Source: Haemophilus sputorum CCUG 13788 (GTDB lineage Bacteria > Pseudomonadota > Gammaproteobacteria > Enterobacterales > Pasteurellaceae). From it: 60,493 nt of DNA. The notes under the pieces were generated by a model. The model had not been told where the DNA came from. It was given only the letters and a program-made list of their open reading frames with translations, and ran no database searches. Below, piece by piece: positions 30,121 to 43,011 of this stretch. Numbering within the stretch: position 1 is the first letter of the stretch; every line of letters starts with the position of its first letter. The translations under genes were made by a program, and so were the position numbers. The stretch lies in NCBI RefSeq assembly GCF_000238795.1, contig NZ_AFNK01000037.1, forward strand, positions 1 to 60,493, given 5' to 3'.

Positions 30121-31791
30121 ATGTCAACGCAATTTGTATATACGATGCATCGAGTCGGTAAAGTCGTGCCGCCGAAGCGTCATATTTTGAAAGATATTTC
30201 TTTAAGCTTCTTCCCTGGAGCTAAAATCGGGGTTCTAGGCTTAAATGGTGCGGGTAAATCAACCCTCTTACGCATTATGGCGGGCGTGGATAAAGAGTTC
30301 GAAGGTGAAGCGCGTCCACAACCAGGTATTAAGATTGGCTATCTTCCACAAGAACCAAAACTTGATCCGCAACAAACTGTGCGTGAAGCGGTCGAAGAAG
30401 CGGTTTCTGAAGTAAAAAATGCACTGACCCGTTTAGATGAAGTTTATGCACTTTATGCGGATCCTGATGCGGATTTCGATAAACTAGCCGCAGAACAAGC
30501 AAATCTTGAAGCGATTATTCAAGCGCATGATGGGCATAATTTAGATAACCAATTAGAACGTGCAGCAGATGCATTACGTTTACCGGATTGGGATGCAAAA
30601 ATCGAGCATTTATCTGGTGGTGAACGTCGTCGTGTCGCACTTTGCCGTTTGTTACTCGAAAAACCAGATATGCTCTTATTAGACGAGCCAACCAACCACT
30701 TAGATGCGGAATCTGTGGCATGGTTAGAACGTTTCTTACATGACTACGAAGGTACTGTTGTGGCAATTACCCACGACCGTTACTTCTTAGATAATGTAGC
30801 CGGTTGGATCTTAGAGCTTGACCGTGGTGAAGGTATTCCTTGGGAAGGTAACTACTCTTCTTGGTTAGAGCAAAAAGAAAAACGTTTAGAGCAAGAACAA
30901 GCGGCTGAAAATGCGCGCCAAAAATCAATTGCGAAAGAGTTAGAATGGGTACGCCAAAATCCGAAAGGCCGCCAAGCGAAAAGTAAAGCACGTATGGCGC
31001 GCTTTGATGAATTGAACTCTGGCGAATATCAAAAACGTAACGAGACCAACGAACTCTTTATTCCACCTGGTCCACGTTTAGGTGATAAAGTAATTGAGGT
31101 AGAACATCTCACTAAATCTTACGGCGATCGCACTTTAATTGATAATTTATCATTTAGCATTCCAAAAGGGGCTATCGTGGGTATTATCGGAGCGAACGGT
31201 GCAGGTAAATCAACCCTATTCCGTATGCTTTCAGGTCAAGAACAACCGGATAGCGGCTCAATTACGATGGGTGAAACTGTTGTACTTGCCTCTGTCGATC
31301 AGTTCCGTGACTCAATGGATGATAAGAAAACTGTATGGGAAGAAGTGTCTAACGGACAAGATGTTCTCACTATTGGTAACTTTGAAATTCCAAGCCGTGC
31401 GTATGTTGGACGCTTCAACTTCAAAGGCGTAGATCAACAAAAACGTGTGGGCGAATTATCGGGTGGTGAACGTGGTCGTTTACACTTGGCTAAACTTCTA
31501 CAACGTGGTGGTAACGTACTGTTATTGGACGAACCAACCAATGATTTAGACGTTGAAACCTTACGTGCGTTAGAAAATGCGATCTTAGAATTCCCTGGTT
31601 GTGCAATGGTAATTTCCCATGACCGTTGGTTCTTAGACCGTATTGCGACTCATATTTTAGATTACGGTGATGAAGGTAAAGTGACTTTCTACGAAGGTAA
31701 CTTCTCAGACTACGAAGAGTGGAAAAAGAAAACCTTAGGTGACGCCGCAATCCAACCACATCGTATTAAATATAAACGTATTGCCAAATAA
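30121..31791 (+). CDS. ettA: energy-dependent translational throttle protein EttA
   Basis: ABC-F ATPase that binds the ribosomal E site and gates translation by energy state. Two nucleotide-binding domains: Walker [12 protein letters not shown] and GANGAGKSTLF, signatures LSGGERRRVAL and LSGGERGRLHL, Walker B LLLLDEPTNHLD and VLLLDEPTNDLD. The interdomain arm and P-site linker are present (EQEQAAENARQKSIAKELEW, in part). 556 residues, standard length. Core gene, so the island to its left sits between tehB and ettA. Confidence 0.96.
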   Translation: MSTQFVYTMHRVGKVVPPKRHILKDISLSFFPGAKIGVLGLNGAGKSTLLRIMAGVDKEFEGEARPQPGIKIGYLPQEPKLDPQQTVREAVEEAVSEVKNALTRLDEVYALYADPDADFDKLAAEQANLEAIIQAHDGHNLDNQLERAADALRLPDWDAKIEHLSGGERRRVALCRLLLEKPDMLLLDEPTNHLDAESVAWLERFLHDYEGTVVAITHDRYFLDNVAGWILELDRGEGIPWEGNYSSWLEQKEKRLEQEQAAENARQKSIAKELEWVRQNPKGRQAKSKARMARFDELNSGEYQKRNETNELFIPPGPRLGDKVIEVEHLTKSYGDRTLIDNLSFSIPKGAIVGIIGANGAGKSTLFRMLSGQEQPDSGSITMGETVVLASVDQFRDSMDDKKTVWEEVSNGQDVLTIGNFEIPSRAYVGRFNFKGVDQQKRVGELSGGERGRLHLAKLLQRGGNVLLLDEPTNDLDVETLRALENAILEFPGCAMVISHDRWFLDRIATHILDYGDEGKVTFYEGNFSDYEEWKKKTLGDAAIQPHRIKYKRIAK

Positions 31792-31796
31792 CCCTC

Positions 31797-31832
31797 AATG
31801 CAGCGCAAATTAAACTTTGTGCTGCATTTTTT
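31797..31832 (+). terminator. terminator of ettA
   Basis: ATGCAGCGCAAA / TTTGTGCTGCAT hairpin followed by TTTTTT, just past the stop codon. Confidence 0.85.
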
Positions 31833-31854
31833 ATACGTAAAAACAAGGAGCTTT

Positions 31855-32424
31855 ATGAAACTTTCAAAATTCATTCCAATGGTATTTAGCCTAATTTTGA
31901 CTTTCTTTATTGCAGCTTGCTCTCAAGAAAAATCAGATACCGTCCGCTGGTTTAACGCTACCCATGCGATTTTAACTGCGACTAACCAAGGTGATGTTGA
32001 AATCTACGGTGGTGAAAAACCTTCTGCAGAAATCAAACAAGCTTATCGTGATATGCTTAAAGAGTGGTGGGATATCACCAATAAAGAACAACTTGTTGAA
32101 ACCATCATTACCCTTGCTGAAACGAATAGTCCTAAAGAAACAGCTGCATGGGATTACAGCCGTGCATTTAATTTACTTTCTTCAGGCTATCTTGCTGAAT
32201 ACCTTACTCGCGAACAAGCATTGAATATGTCGCTAGAACTCGCTAAAAAAGTACAACCACTTTACCACTCTTGGGACGAATTCTTTGAAGGCTATTTCAA
32301 AGGGTATGAACAATGGTCAGAAAAAAGTAGCGAACTACGACGCAAAACGTATCAGCTTATCAAAAATTATGATAACAGCCCTTACAACCTACCTTGGAAT
32401 CTTGAATTGAAAAAAGATTGGTAG
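31855..32424 (+). CDS. lipoprotein with DUF1266-like domain
   Basis: 189 residues from the ATG at 31855 (after AAGGAG). Signal peptide with lipobox LTFFIAAC, Cys near residue 22. The mature part resembles DUF1266: AAWDYSRAFNLLSSGYLAE, then LTREQALN and YHSWDEFFEGYFKGYEQW. Family function unknown. Followed by a USS-dyad terminator. Confidence 0.8.
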   Translation: MKLSKFIPMVFSLILTFFIAACSQEKSDTVRWFNATHAILTATNQGDVEIYGGEKPSAEIKQAYRDMLKEWWDITNKEQLVETIITLAETNSPKETAAWDYSRAFNLLSSGYLAEYLTREQALNMSLELAKKVQPLYHSWDEFFEGYFKGYEQWSEKSSELRRKTYQLIKNYDNSPYNLPWNLELKKDW

Positions 32425-32437
32425 GTCACGCTCTTTT

Positions 32438-32484
32438 ACAAGCGGTGGAATTTCGTAAAAATTTTGCAAAATTCCACCGCTTGT
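32438..32484 (+). terminator. USS dyad acting as terminator
   Basis: ACAAGCGGTGGAATTT and AAATTCCACCGCTTGT form a perfect 16-bp inverted repeat of two uptake signals, followed by CCTTTTT. Its core differs from the dyads at the island edges. Confidence 0.85.
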
Positions 32485-32635
32485 GCCTTTTTAAATCATA
32501 AGAAAAACTAATCTATAGATAATTTTTATTAAGAAAAAAGTTTTTCTTAATAAAAAATTACGTTATTATCAAACTGATTCGACTCTAGGAGTCATTCAAT
32601 TTTCTTGTTTATTCTACGATTTAAGAGGTCTGACA

Positions 32636-33955
32636 ATGCTGACAATTGATGCCAACACACCGCCATCTCCTCCCAAAAAACAGAAGTTTTATCAAAGCCT
32701 TTATGTACAAGTTATTTTAGCTATTATCATTGGTATTTTACTTGGCTATTTTTTTCCTGATTTTGGTGCAAGCCTAAAACCACTAGGTGAAGCCTTCATT
32801 AAATTAGTGAAGATGATTATTGCCCCAGTTATTTTCTTAACCGTAGTGACAGGGATTGCCGGCATGAATGACATGAAATCAGTCGGTCGTGTGGCAGGTA
32901 AAGCGATGCTTTATTTCATTACCTTCTCCACACTTGCGCTTATTATTGGCTTAGTGGTGGCGAATATTATCGAACCCGGCGCAGGCTTAAATATTGATCC
33001 AGCCACACTAAAATCTGAAAAAGTAAGTGAATATGTTTCAAAAGCTAAAGATAGCTCGTTAATTGGCTTCTTTATGAACATTATTCCAACGACTATATTA
33101 AGCCCATTAACTGAAGGTAATATTCTCCAAGTATTATTTGTTTCGGTCTTATTCGGGGTTGCTCTTGCTTCTGTAGGCGAACGTGGCAAGCCGATTACCG
33201 ATTTATTACAAGTTGCTGCTGCACCAATGTTTAAAGTTGTCTCTATTCTGATGAAAGTAGCTCCGCTTGGCGCATTAGGTGCAATGGCCTTTACCATCGG
33301 TAAATATGGATTAAGCTCTATTAGCAACTTAATGATGTTGATTTTAACTTTCTACATCACTTCATTATTATTTATCTTAATCATTTTAGGTGCCGTAGCG
33401 CGCTACAATGGCTTCTCAATTGTGAAGATGATTCGCTATATTAAAGATGAACTATGGTTAGTCTTAGGCACTTCCTCTTCAGAAGCCGCCCTACCAAACT
33501 TAATGCAAAAAATGCAAGCAGCCGGCTGTGAAAAATCTGTTGTAGGCTTAGTTGTTCCAACCGGTTATTCATTTAACTTAGATGGCACCAACATTTACAT
33601 GACTATGGCAGCCCTTTTCATCGCTCAGGCAACCAATACAGATTTAACGCTTGGTCAGCAAATCACCCTATTATTAGTAGCCATGTTAAGTTCAAAAGGT
33701 GCAGCTGGCGTAACGGGGGCAGGCTTTATTACACTTGCTGCAACGTTATCTGTTGTACCTAGTTTGCCTGTTGAAGGAATGGCGCTCATTTTAGGTATCG
33801 ACCGTTTTATGTCTGAATGTCGTGCGTTAACTAATATCATCGGTAACGCTTGTGCAACGATTGTTGTCGCTCGTTGGGAAAACGCTTTAGATAAAGAGAA
33901 ACTTGATCTTGCCATGAGCGGCAAACTAGTGGTTAAAACAGAAGAAAATCATTAA
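32636..33955 (+). CDS. dctA: C4-dicarboxylate:cation symporter (DctA type)
   Basis: 439-residue member of the dicarboxylate/amino acid:cation symporter family with about eight membrane helices and two re-entrant loops. Substrate loop [25 protein letters not shown] and a late motif with [21 protein letters not shown] are closer to DctA than to GltP. Likely imports succinate, fumarate and malate. Specificity is inferred from motifs. Single-gene unit with its own terminator. Confidence 0.85.
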   Translation: MLTIDANTPPSPPKKQKFYQSLYVQVILAIIIGILLGYFFPDFGASLKPLGEAFIKLVKMIIAPVIFLTVVTGIAGMNDMKSVGRVAGKAMLYFITFSTLALIIGLVVANIIEPGAGLNIDPATLKSEKVSEYVSKAKDSSLIGFFMNIIPTTILSPLTEGNILQVLFVSVLFGVALASVGERGKPITDLLQVAAAPMFKVVSILMKVAPLGALGAMAFTIGKYGLSSISNLMMLILTFYITSLLFILIILGAVARYNGFSIVKMIRYIKDELWLVLGTSSSEAALPNLMQKMQAAGCEKSVVGLVVPTGYSFNLDGTNIYMTMAALFIAQATNTDLTLGQQITLLLVAMLSSKGAAGVTGAGFITLAATLSVVPSLPVEGMALILGIDRFMSECRALTNIIGNACATIVVARWENALDKEKLDLAMSGKLVVKTEENH

Positions 33956-33972
33956 GATGAGAAAGAGATTGA

Positions 33973-34013
33973 AAAAATGCATCGTGACGATAAAAATGGT
34001 GATGCATTTTTTT
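33973..34013 (+). terminator. terminator of dctA
   Basis: AAAATGCATC / GATGCATTTTTTT hairpin about 20 bp after the stop codon. Confidence 0.8.
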
Positions 34014-34104
34014 GATAAAAATCAAATTTATAGCAACTCGGAGCTATCAAAATTTTTTTATTTGTAATAGACTCGAACCAATCCAATTTTTAAGGAATCT
34101 TATT

Positions 34105-34143
34105 ATGAAATTTTATCGTGCGTATCATCACCATTTAACCTGA
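34105..34143 (+). CDS. hisL: his operon leader peptide
   Basis: A 12-codon open frame (MKFYRAYHHHLT) with three consecutive His codons, AAGGAA upstream, located 150 bp before hisG. Ribosome stalling at the His codons under histidine shortage would favour the antiterminator; this is the classical attenuation design, with fewer His codons than the seven of E. coli. Confidence 0.9.
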   Translation: MKFYRAYHHHLT

Positions 34144-34266
34144 TATCTTTCGGGCATTTGGTGTGGACGGAAGATATTAAAATCTTCCGAGCACGCATAA
34201 ATAAACAACAATAGCAGTTTACATAAAATGCACCCCTCGGAAGGCAACTTTCGAGGGGTTTTCTTT
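34144..34266 (+). promoter_or_regulatory. his operon attenuator
   Basis: After hisL come a hairpin GGAAGAT..ATCTTCC (34170-34189) and a strong terminator CCCCTCGGAAG-GCAA-CTTTCGAGGGG (34233-34258) followed by TTTTCTTTTT. The terminator ends 28 bp before hisG. Competing antiterminator pairing is expected but was not folded. Confidence 0.85.
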
Positions 34267-34293
34267 TTAGAAAAATGATAAGGAATAACTAAT

Positions 34294-35193
34294 ATGCAAA
34301 CACAAAACCGACTCAAAATCGCCTTACAGAAAAAAGGCCGTCTAAGCCAAGATTGCGCAGCCCTACTCAAACAATGCGGGGTAAAAATCAATTGGAATGA
34401 ACAACGACTTATCGCCTATTCGGAAAACCTACCGATTGAAATCCTGCGTGTGCGTGATGACGATATCCCAGGATTGATTTTTGACGGTGTCGTAGACTTA
34501 GGTCTCATCGGCGAAAATGTCTTGGAAGAGGAAGAGCTCGGTCGCTTGGCAGCTGGCGAAACCATCGCCTACAAAAAACTACGCCAATTAGACTTCGGAG
34601 GCTGTCGCCTTTCCCTCGCCATTGACCGTGACCAAACTTACAACGGCGTGCAAACCCTTGCTAATCAACGTATTGCTACTTCCTATCCACACCTTTTACG
34701 CCGCTATATGCAACAACAAGGTGTTCCTTTTAAAAACTGTTTACTGAATGGCTCGGTAGAAGTTGCTCCAAGTGCTGGACTTGCCACAGCAATTTGCGAT
34801 TTAGTATCTTCTGGTGCGACCCTAGAAGCTAACGGTTTAAAAGAGGTCGAAGTGATTTTCCGCTCTAAAGCCTGCTTAATTCAACGTGCCGAACCGCTTG
34901 ATGCCGAAAAACAAGCACTGGTTGACCGCTTGCTAACCCGCATCCAAGGTGTGCAACAAGCCTCTGAATCCAAATACATTATGCTGCATGCACCAAAGGA
35001 TAAACTGACACAAATTGCAGCGCTACTTCCTGGGGTTGAAAATCCGACCATTTTGCCATTAGCCAGTGATAGCACGAAAGTCGCGATGCACGTTGTCAGC
35101 CAAGAAAATCTGTTCTGGGAAACCATGGAGCAATTAAAAGCCATCGGAGCCAGCTCGATTTTGGTATTACCAATAGAGAAGATGATGGAATAA
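34294..35193 (+). CDS. hisG: ATP phosphoribosyltransferase
   Basis: First, feedback-inhibited step of histidine synthesis, joining ATP and PRPP. Long-form HisG of 299 residues: catalytic part starting [16 protein letters not shown], with [12 protein letters not shown], and the C-terminal regulatory ACT-like domain ([12 protein letters not shown]). First structural gene after the attenuator. Confidence 0.97.
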   Translation: MQTQNRLKIALQKKGRLSQDCAALLKQCGVKINWNEQRLIAYSENLPIEILRVRDDDIPGLIFDGVVDLGLIGENVLEEEELGRLAAGETIAYKKLRQLDFGGCRLSLAIDRDQTYNGVQTLANQRIATSYPHLLRRYMQQQGVPFKNCLLNGSVEVAPSAGLATAICDLVSSGATLEANGLKEVEVIFRSKACLIQRAEPLDAEKQALVDRLLTRIQGVQQASESKYIMLHAPKDKLTQIAALLPGVENPTILPLASDSTKVAMHVVSQENLFWETMEQLKAIGASSILVLPIEKMME

Positions 35194-35247
35194 CCCAACC
35201 CTGCTTCCATTTAAGGGAAAAGAAAATTAAATAAGAGGAAATAGGCA

Positions 35248-36534
35248 ATGCAAACTTTAATCTGGAATAACTTAACTCAAGAAGAAAAACGCCAAGCGCT
35301 TGCCCGTCCGGCACAAAAAGTTGGTGAAAGCATTAAACAGGCGGTAGATGCCATTCGTGAAAACGTTACGCAAAACGGTGATAACGCGTTGTTTGAATTG
35401 TGCGAAAAATTCGACAAAGTAAAACTGACAAGCCTTGTTGTCTCTCCTGAGGAAATCGCCGCAGCTAGCGCTCGAATTTCCCCGGCGCTCGCGCAAGCGA
35501 TTCAACAGGCAAAAGCCAATATTGAAGCCTTCCACAAGGCACAACAAAATCAAGAAATTGACATCGAAACCCAAGCCGGCGTGCGCTGCCAAGTCGTTAC
35601 CCGTCCGATTTCCCGCGTGGGGCTATACATTCCGGGCGGTTCAGCACCATTATTCTCGACTGTTTTAATGTTAGCGATTCCGGCAAAAATTGCCGGCTGT
35701 AAAAAAATTGTGCTGTGTTCCCCACCACCAATTGCCGATGAAATTCTTTACACCGCACAACTATGTGGCGTGGAAACCATTTATGCGGTAGGCGGTGCAC
35801 AAGCCATTTTTGCCATGGCACAAGGCACCGAAACGGTGGCTAAGGTCGATAAAATTTTCGGCCCGGGTAATGCCTTTGTTACTGAGGCCAAACGCCAAGT
35901 GGTGCAAAACGGTACTGCCATCGATATGCCGGCTGGGCCATCGGAAGTGTTGGTTATTGCGGATGAAACGGCATATCCCGAATTTGTCGCCAGTGATCTG
36001 CTTTCCCAAGCCGAACATGGCGCTGACAGCCAAGTGATTTTAGTCACCACCAATGCGCAATTAGCCGCACAAACAGAACAGGCTATTGCCCGCCAACTGG
36101 CGCGTTTACCACGAGCTGAAACCGCTAGCAAAGCCCTTAGCCACAGCCGTATTTTTATTGCCGAAAGCTTGGCGCAAGCCGTAGCAATCAGCAACGAATA
36201 CGCACCGGAACACTTAATCGTACAAACCCAAAACGCCCGCGCACTCTTGCCCGAATTGGACAATGCTGGTTCAATTTTCTTAGGGGCGTACAGCCCAGAA
36301 AGCATGGGCGATTACGCCAGCGGTACCAACCACGTGTTGCCGACCTATGGCTATACCAAAACCTACTCCAGTCTTGGTTTAGCGGATTTCAACAAACGGA
36401 TGACTGTCCAAGAACTCAGCCCTGAAGGTTTTAAAAATCTGGCAAAAACCGTGGAAGCGATGGCGGAGGCGGAGCAATTAGATGCCCATAAACAGGCTGT
36501 CAGCATTCGTTTAGCAAAACTAAATGCGCAGTAA
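35248..36534 (+). CDS. hisD: histidinol dehydrogenase
   Basis: Zn and NAD-dependent enzyme of the last two steps. 428 residues; motifs [54 protein letters not shown] and SNEYAPEHL are all present. Codon use is visibly more GC-rich than in flanking genes such as dctA. Confidence 0.97.
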   Translation: MQTLIWNNLTQEEKRQALARPAQKVGESIKQAVDAIRENVTQNGDNALFELCEKFDKVKLTSLVVSPEEIAAASARISPALAQAIQQAKANIEAFHKAQQNQEIDIETQAGVRCQVVTRPISRVGLYIPGGSAPLFSTVLMLAIPAKIAGCKKIVLCSPPPIADEILYTAQLCGVETIYAVGGAQAIFAMAQGTETVAKVDKIFGPGNAFVTEAKRQVVQNGTAIDMPAGPSEVLVIADETAYPEFVASDLLSQAEHGADSQVILVTTNAQLAAQTEQAIARQLARLPRAETASKALSHSRIFIAESLAQAVAISNEYAPEHLIVQTQNARALLPELDNAGSIFLGAYSPESMGDYASGTNHVLPTYGYTKTYSSLGLADFNKRMTVQELSPEGFKNLAKTVEAMAEAEQLDAHKQAVSIRLAKLNAQ

Positions 36535-37695
<1,161 letters not shown>

Positions 37696-37713
37696 TACAC
37701 AGGAGAACAGCCC

Positions 37714-38802
37714 ATGCAACCTATTCTTTTCATTGATCGCGATGGTACCTTGATTGATGAGCCGAAAACTGATTTTCAAATTGATAGCCTTGAAAAACTC
37801 AAATTCGAGCCGAACGTCATTCCAGCGATGCTGAAACTGAAAGAAAAATACCGTTTTGTGATGGTCTCAAACCAAGATGGCTTGGGAACGGATTCTTTCC
37901 CACAAGCGGATTTTGATAAGCCACATAATGCGATGATGGCGTTATTCAAATCACAGGGAATTGAGTTTGATGATGTGCTGATTTGCCCGCACAAACCGGA
38001 AGATCATTGCCAATGCCGCAAACCACAAACCAAGCTGCTTAAAAAATATATTGAAAAGAAATTATTCGATCCGGCGCATTCTTTTGTCATTGGCGATCGG
38101 GCAACCGATGTGCAATTAGCCGAAAATTTAGGTATTCGCGCTATTCAATACCATCCGCAACAAATGCCTTGGGAATTGATTGCCGAAAAATTATTGGGCG
38201 AAGCGGTAAGCAACATCGGCAACCGCCCACCTCGTTTTGCTGAAGTGGTGCGTAAAACCAAAGAAACCGATATTAAAGTGCAAGTATGGCTGGATGAAAC
38301 TGGGGTTAACGATATCAAAACCGGCGTTGGCTTCTTCGACCATATGCTTGATCAAATCGCCACTCACGGTGGATTCCGCATGAACGTACAATGCAACGGC
38401 GATTTGTGGATCGATGAACATCACACCGTGGAAGATACAGCCCTCGCCCTCGGGCAAGCATTAAAACAAGCGCTTGGCGACAAACGCGGCATCGCCCGCT
38501 TCGGCTTTGTGCTTCCAATGGATGAATGCCGCGCCGAATGTGCCTTAGATTTATCCGGCAGACCTTGGATCAAATTCGCTGCCCGCTTCAAACGCGATAA
38601 AGTCGGCGATTTCAGCACCGAACTCACCGAGCATTTTTTCCAATCCCTAGCATTCTCGCTGCTCGCCACGCTCCACCTCAAGGCCACCGGCGATAACGAC
38701 CACCACAAAATTGAAAGCCTGTTTAAGGTATTCGGCAGAACCTTAAGACAAGCAATTCGAATTGAGGGGGAGGAGTTGCCGAGTAGTAAGGGTGTATTAT
38801 AA
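37714..38802 (+). CDS. hisB: bifunctional histidinol-phosphatase / imidazoleglycerol-phosphate dehydratase
   Basis: 362 residues, two fused enzymes. N-terminal HAD phosphatase: [21 protein letters not shown], a zinc site [25 protein letters not shown]-terminal dehydratase: [19 protein letters not shown] and [32 protein letters not shown]-like end. The next gene is not hisH but the abortive-infection-like gene. Confidence 0.97.
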   Translation: MQPILFIDRDGTLIDEPKTDFQIDSLEKLKFEPNVIPAMLKLKEKYRFVMVSNQDGLGTDSFPQADFDKPHNAMMALFKSQGIEFDDVLICPHKPEDHCQCRKPQTKLLKKYIEKKLFDPAHSFVIGDRATDVQLAENLGIRAIQYHPQQMPWELIAEKLLGEAVSNIGNRPPRFAEVVRKTKETDIKVQVWLDETGVNDIKTGVGFFDHMLDQIATHGGFRMNVQCNGDLWIDEHHTVEDTALALGQALKQALGDKRGIARFGFVLPMDECRAECALDLSGRPWIKFAARFKRDKVGDFSTELTEHFFQSLAFSLLATLHLKATGDNDHHKIESLFKVFGRTLRQAIRIEGEELPSSKGVL

Positions 38803-38877
38803 TAGCAGTTGCCGTGAACGGTTGCTGAGTTAGTTCATGGTAAATACCTATGTAAACGCTATAACTTAAGGATTTAT

Positions 38878-40008
38878 ATGTTTAATAAATTATTAACTGG
38901 ATTTGCAATTTTTCTTACTATTCTTGCTTTTGGGGCATATTGGTATTTTGCTGGTCGATTAGGAATTTCGAATAATGGAAGTGATTGGGCTGATTTTGGT
39001 AGCTATGCTGGAGGAATATTTGCTGCATTAGCATTTTTAGTTGTTATTTATCAAAATTACCAAAGAGATAAAGAGCAACAAAAACAAGATTTTGAAAAAA
39101 CTTTTTCTATGATGTTAGAACATCATAATGCTAAATTAGAAAATTTGGAGTCGTTAATGCTAGATAAATCTGGAGAAAGGTTAATTGATAATTATTATAA
39201 TCAGATATTATCAAAGGAATCTTTTTCTAAATTAAGAGAGTTTTCATCTAATAATGATAAATTTTTTTCAGAGATAGATTCTTACTTACTAACTCTATAT
39301 AGACTTTTAAAATTCATATATAAAAATATGGACTTAAATAAAGATAAAGAATACTCAGGTTTTTTAAGAAGTTTTTTATCAAGAAAGATGTTGGTTATTT
39401 TAGCCTTTAACATCTGTAACAGAGAGAAGCAATATGAAAGATATATAGAATGTATAAATAAATTATCTTTCTTTGAGCATTTGAATTTAGATGAATTAGA
39501 ATACAGGTTCATCTCTTTTGCTTCTGGATTAGATTATAAAGATGCATTATCTTTAATTAAAAAACATAAGGATAATATCGAAGAAATGTATTCTGAGCAA
39601 GAATATAAAAATGAAGATGGAACAATAGAATATATGCCTCCTCCATATTCTGATTTTAGGGATAGTATTTTGTCTGAAGATGGTTGTAACACAGACGAGA
39701 ATAGAATTAGAAAATGGATATCTATTAATACTATACTTAACATACTTTTTAAAAAAAAGAGAAACAGCCCATTAAAAGATTCAGATTTCGAATTTGATAA
39801 AGAATTTAGATCGATTGGCGAGTTTGAGGATGAATACGGATATATAGTTTACCGTAAATTTCATAGAGTGGAAAATATGGAGGATAATAAGGATACATTA
39901 TTTATTCATATTCTGACTACATTTTCATCTGAAGCCTTTTCTGAGAATCAAAAAGAAAAATTTGATAACTTAAAGAAATTATATAGCATTTTTATTAAAA
40001 GAAATTAA
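38878..40008 (+). CDS. putative phage abortive-infection protein (putAbiC-like) inside the his operon
   Basis: 376 residues. Two N-terminal membrane helices (about 7-27 and 43-62; FGSYAGGIFAALAFLVVIYQ is typical of the putAbiC family PF16872), then a charged coiled-coil start (QRDKEQQKQDFEKTFSMMLEHHNAKLENL, in part) and a mostly helical cytoplasmic domain. Strikingly AT-rich, with codons unlike hisB and hisH. It begins 75 bp after hisB and ends 4 bp before the hisH ATG, in the operon direction. Relatives are annotated as phage-exclusion proteins, but direct evidence for the family is thin. Acquired by transfer (inference). Confidence 0.75.
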   Translation: MFNKLLTGFAIFLTILAFGAYWYFAGRLGISNNGSDWADFGSYAGGIFAALAFLVVIYQNYQRDKEQQKQDFEKTFSMMLEHHNAKLENLESLMLDKSGERLIDNYYNQILSKESFSKLREFSSNNDKFFSEIDSYLLTLYRLLKFIYKNMDLNKDKEYSGFLRSFLSRKMLVILAFNICNREKQYERYIECINKLSFFEHLNLDELEYRFISFASGLDYKDALSLIKKHKDNIEEMYSEQEYKNEDGTIEYMPPPYSDFRDSILSEDGCNTDENRIRKWISINTILNILFKKKRNSPLKDSDFEFDKEFRSIGEFEDEYGYIVYRKFHRVENMEDNKDTLFIHILTTFSSEAFSENQKEKFDNLKKLYSIFIKRN

Positions 40009-40012
40009 TGTA

Positions 40013-40609
40013 ATGAAAAATATTTTAATCATCAACACAAACTGCGCCAACCTCTCCTCCGTCAAATTTGCTTTTGAGCGATTAGGATATAGTGCGGAGA
40101 TCACCAATGATCTCAATAAAATTAAATCTGCCGATAAATTAATTTTACCCGGTGTAGGAACTGCCAAGGCAGCAATGCTGAATTTGCAACGCTTAGGGTT
40201 GATTGAAGTAATCCAAAATCTCACACAGCCTGTGCTAGGCATTTGCTTAGGCATGCAACTAATGACGGAATTCTCTACCGAAGGCAATGTCTCCACCCTT
40301 GGTTTAATGAGTGGGCAAACCGAACTGATTCCGGATACCGGTTTGCCCTTGCCTCATATGGGCTGGAATCGCGTGCATTTTGATGAAAATTGCCCGCTAT
40401 TTGATGGCATTGCGCAGGACAGCCATTTCTATTTTGTGCATAGCTATGCGATATTGCCTAATGAAAATACCATTGCGACCAGCCATTACGGCGTGGATTT
40501 CTCCGCCGCAATAGCCAAAAACAACTTCTACGGAGTGCAATTCCATCCTGAACGCTCAGGCGAAAATGGTGCGTTACTGTTGAAAAATTTTGTAGAGAAA
40601 GTGAAATAG
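40013..40609 (+). CDS. hisH: imidazole glycerol phosphate synthase, glutaminase subunit
   Basis: Class I glutamine amidotransferase giving ammonia to HisF. Catalytic Cys in LGICLGMQLM near residue 80, His and Glu in GVQFHPERSG near 180. 198 residues. Its ribosome binding site now falls within the end of the preceding abi-like gene and is weak, suggesting translational coupling to it. Confidence 0.96.
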   Translation: MKNILIINTNCANLSSVKFAFERLGYSAEITNDLNKIKSADKLILPGVGTAKAAMLNLQRLGLIEVIQNLTQPVLGICLGMQLMTEFSTEGNVSTLGLMSGQTELIPDTGLPLPHMGWNRVHFDENCPLFDGIAQDSHFYFVHSYAILPNENTIATSHYGVDFSAAIAKNNFYGVQFHPERSGENGALLLKNFVEKVK

Positions 40610-40635
40610 ACTACAGAGCTAAAATAACGCACGCC

Positions 40636-40748
40636 CCCCTCTTTAGAAAAGAGGGGCAGGGGGAGATTTGATTACGATGTCTAATCTCTCACAAGGTTGA
40701 AAAAGACTTCTGCCAAATCTCCCCTAACCCCTCTTTGCTAAAGAGGGG
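40636..40748. repeat. 113-bp palindromic repeat element between hisH and hisA
   Basis: Two 35-bp arms (40636-40670 and 40714-40748) are inverted copies matching at 31 of 35 positions. Each arm contains its own small palindrome CCCCTCTTT..AAAGAGGGG. The 43-bp centre is AT-rich. It looks like a non-coding mobile repeat of the REP/MITE kind. A related half-palindrome lies at 47537-47575 after hflX. Confidence 0.85.
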
Positions 40749-40754
40749 AACTAA

Positions 40755-42280
<1,526 letters not shown>

Positions 42281-42285
42281 GGAAA

Positions 42286-42936
42286 ATGATGCTTAATACT
42301 AGCCTTATCAACTGGCAAAAAGTCGATGGGTTACTGCCTGTCATTGTCCAACACGCACAAACCGGTCAGGTGTTGATGTTGGGATATATGAATGACGAAG
42401 CCTTAGCCAAAACCATTAATGAAGGCAAAGTGAGCTTCTATTCCCGTACCAAGCAACGCCTCTGGACCAAGGGGGAAACCTCAGGGCATTTTTTGAATGT
42501 GGTGGATATGAGCTTGGACTGTGACAATGACACCTTGTTAATTTTAGCCAACCCTATCGGCGCGACCTGCCATACCGGAGAAGACAGCTGCTTTCATCAA
42601 TTTACCCAACAAGCTACTAGCCATTGGACATGGTTTGCCCTACTGGAGCAGCATTTAGCAGAAAAGAAAAACGCCGATACGGCCAGCTCTTACACAGCAA
42701 CACTACACAGCAAAGGCATTAAGAAAATCGCCCAAAAAGTGGGAGAAGAAGCGGTAGAAACTGCGCTAGCTGCCGTTTCACAAGATAAACCAGAAACCCT
42801 CAGCGAAGCGGCGGATTTGGTTTATCACTTAACTGTGTTGTTGCACCATCAAGAACTGGCATGGGAGGATGTAATTGCAAAATTGCAAGAACGCCATCAG
42901 GGAATTGGTCTGCACCCAGAGGGTTCAAATAAATAG
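42286..42936 (+). CDS. hisIE: bifunctional phosphoribosyl-AMP cyclohydrolase / phosphoribosyl-ATP pyrophosphatase
   Basis: 216 residues. N-terminal cyclohydrolase ([47 protein letters not shown] zinc ligands) and C-terminal pyrophosphohydrolase ([27 protein letters not shown]). Last gene of the operon. Two adjacent ATG codons are possible starts. Confidence 0.97.
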   Translation: MMLNTSLINWQKVDGLLPVIVQHAQTGQVLMLGYMNDEALAKTINEGKVSFYSRTKQRLWTKGETSGHFLNVVDMSLDCDNDTLLILANPIGATCHTGEDSCFHQFTQQATSHWTWFALLEQHLAEKKNADTASSYTATLHSKGIKKIAQKVGEEAVETALAAVSQDKPETLSEAADLVYHLTVLLHHQELAWEDVIAKLQERHQGIGLHPEGSNK

Positions 42937-42952
42937 TCGGCATAAATAAAAT

Positions 42953-42981
42953 TTGCGCCCTAGCAAAAGCCAGGGCGCAAG
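42953..42981. terminator. terminator between his operon and rph
   Basis: TTGCGCCCT / AGGGCGCAA hairpin overlapping a USS; serves the converging hisIE and rph ends. Confidence 0.7.
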
Positions 42982-43011
42982 CGGTCTAATTTTCTCATTT
43001 TTTTTACAAAA

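Noticed and set aside
35272-36305. Several antisense frames in the his genes
   Set aside because: Produced by GC-rich codon bias in hisD; no coding evidence.
40636-40748. Two-repeat CRISPR remnant
   Set aside because: The arms are inverted, not direct, and lie inside an operon.
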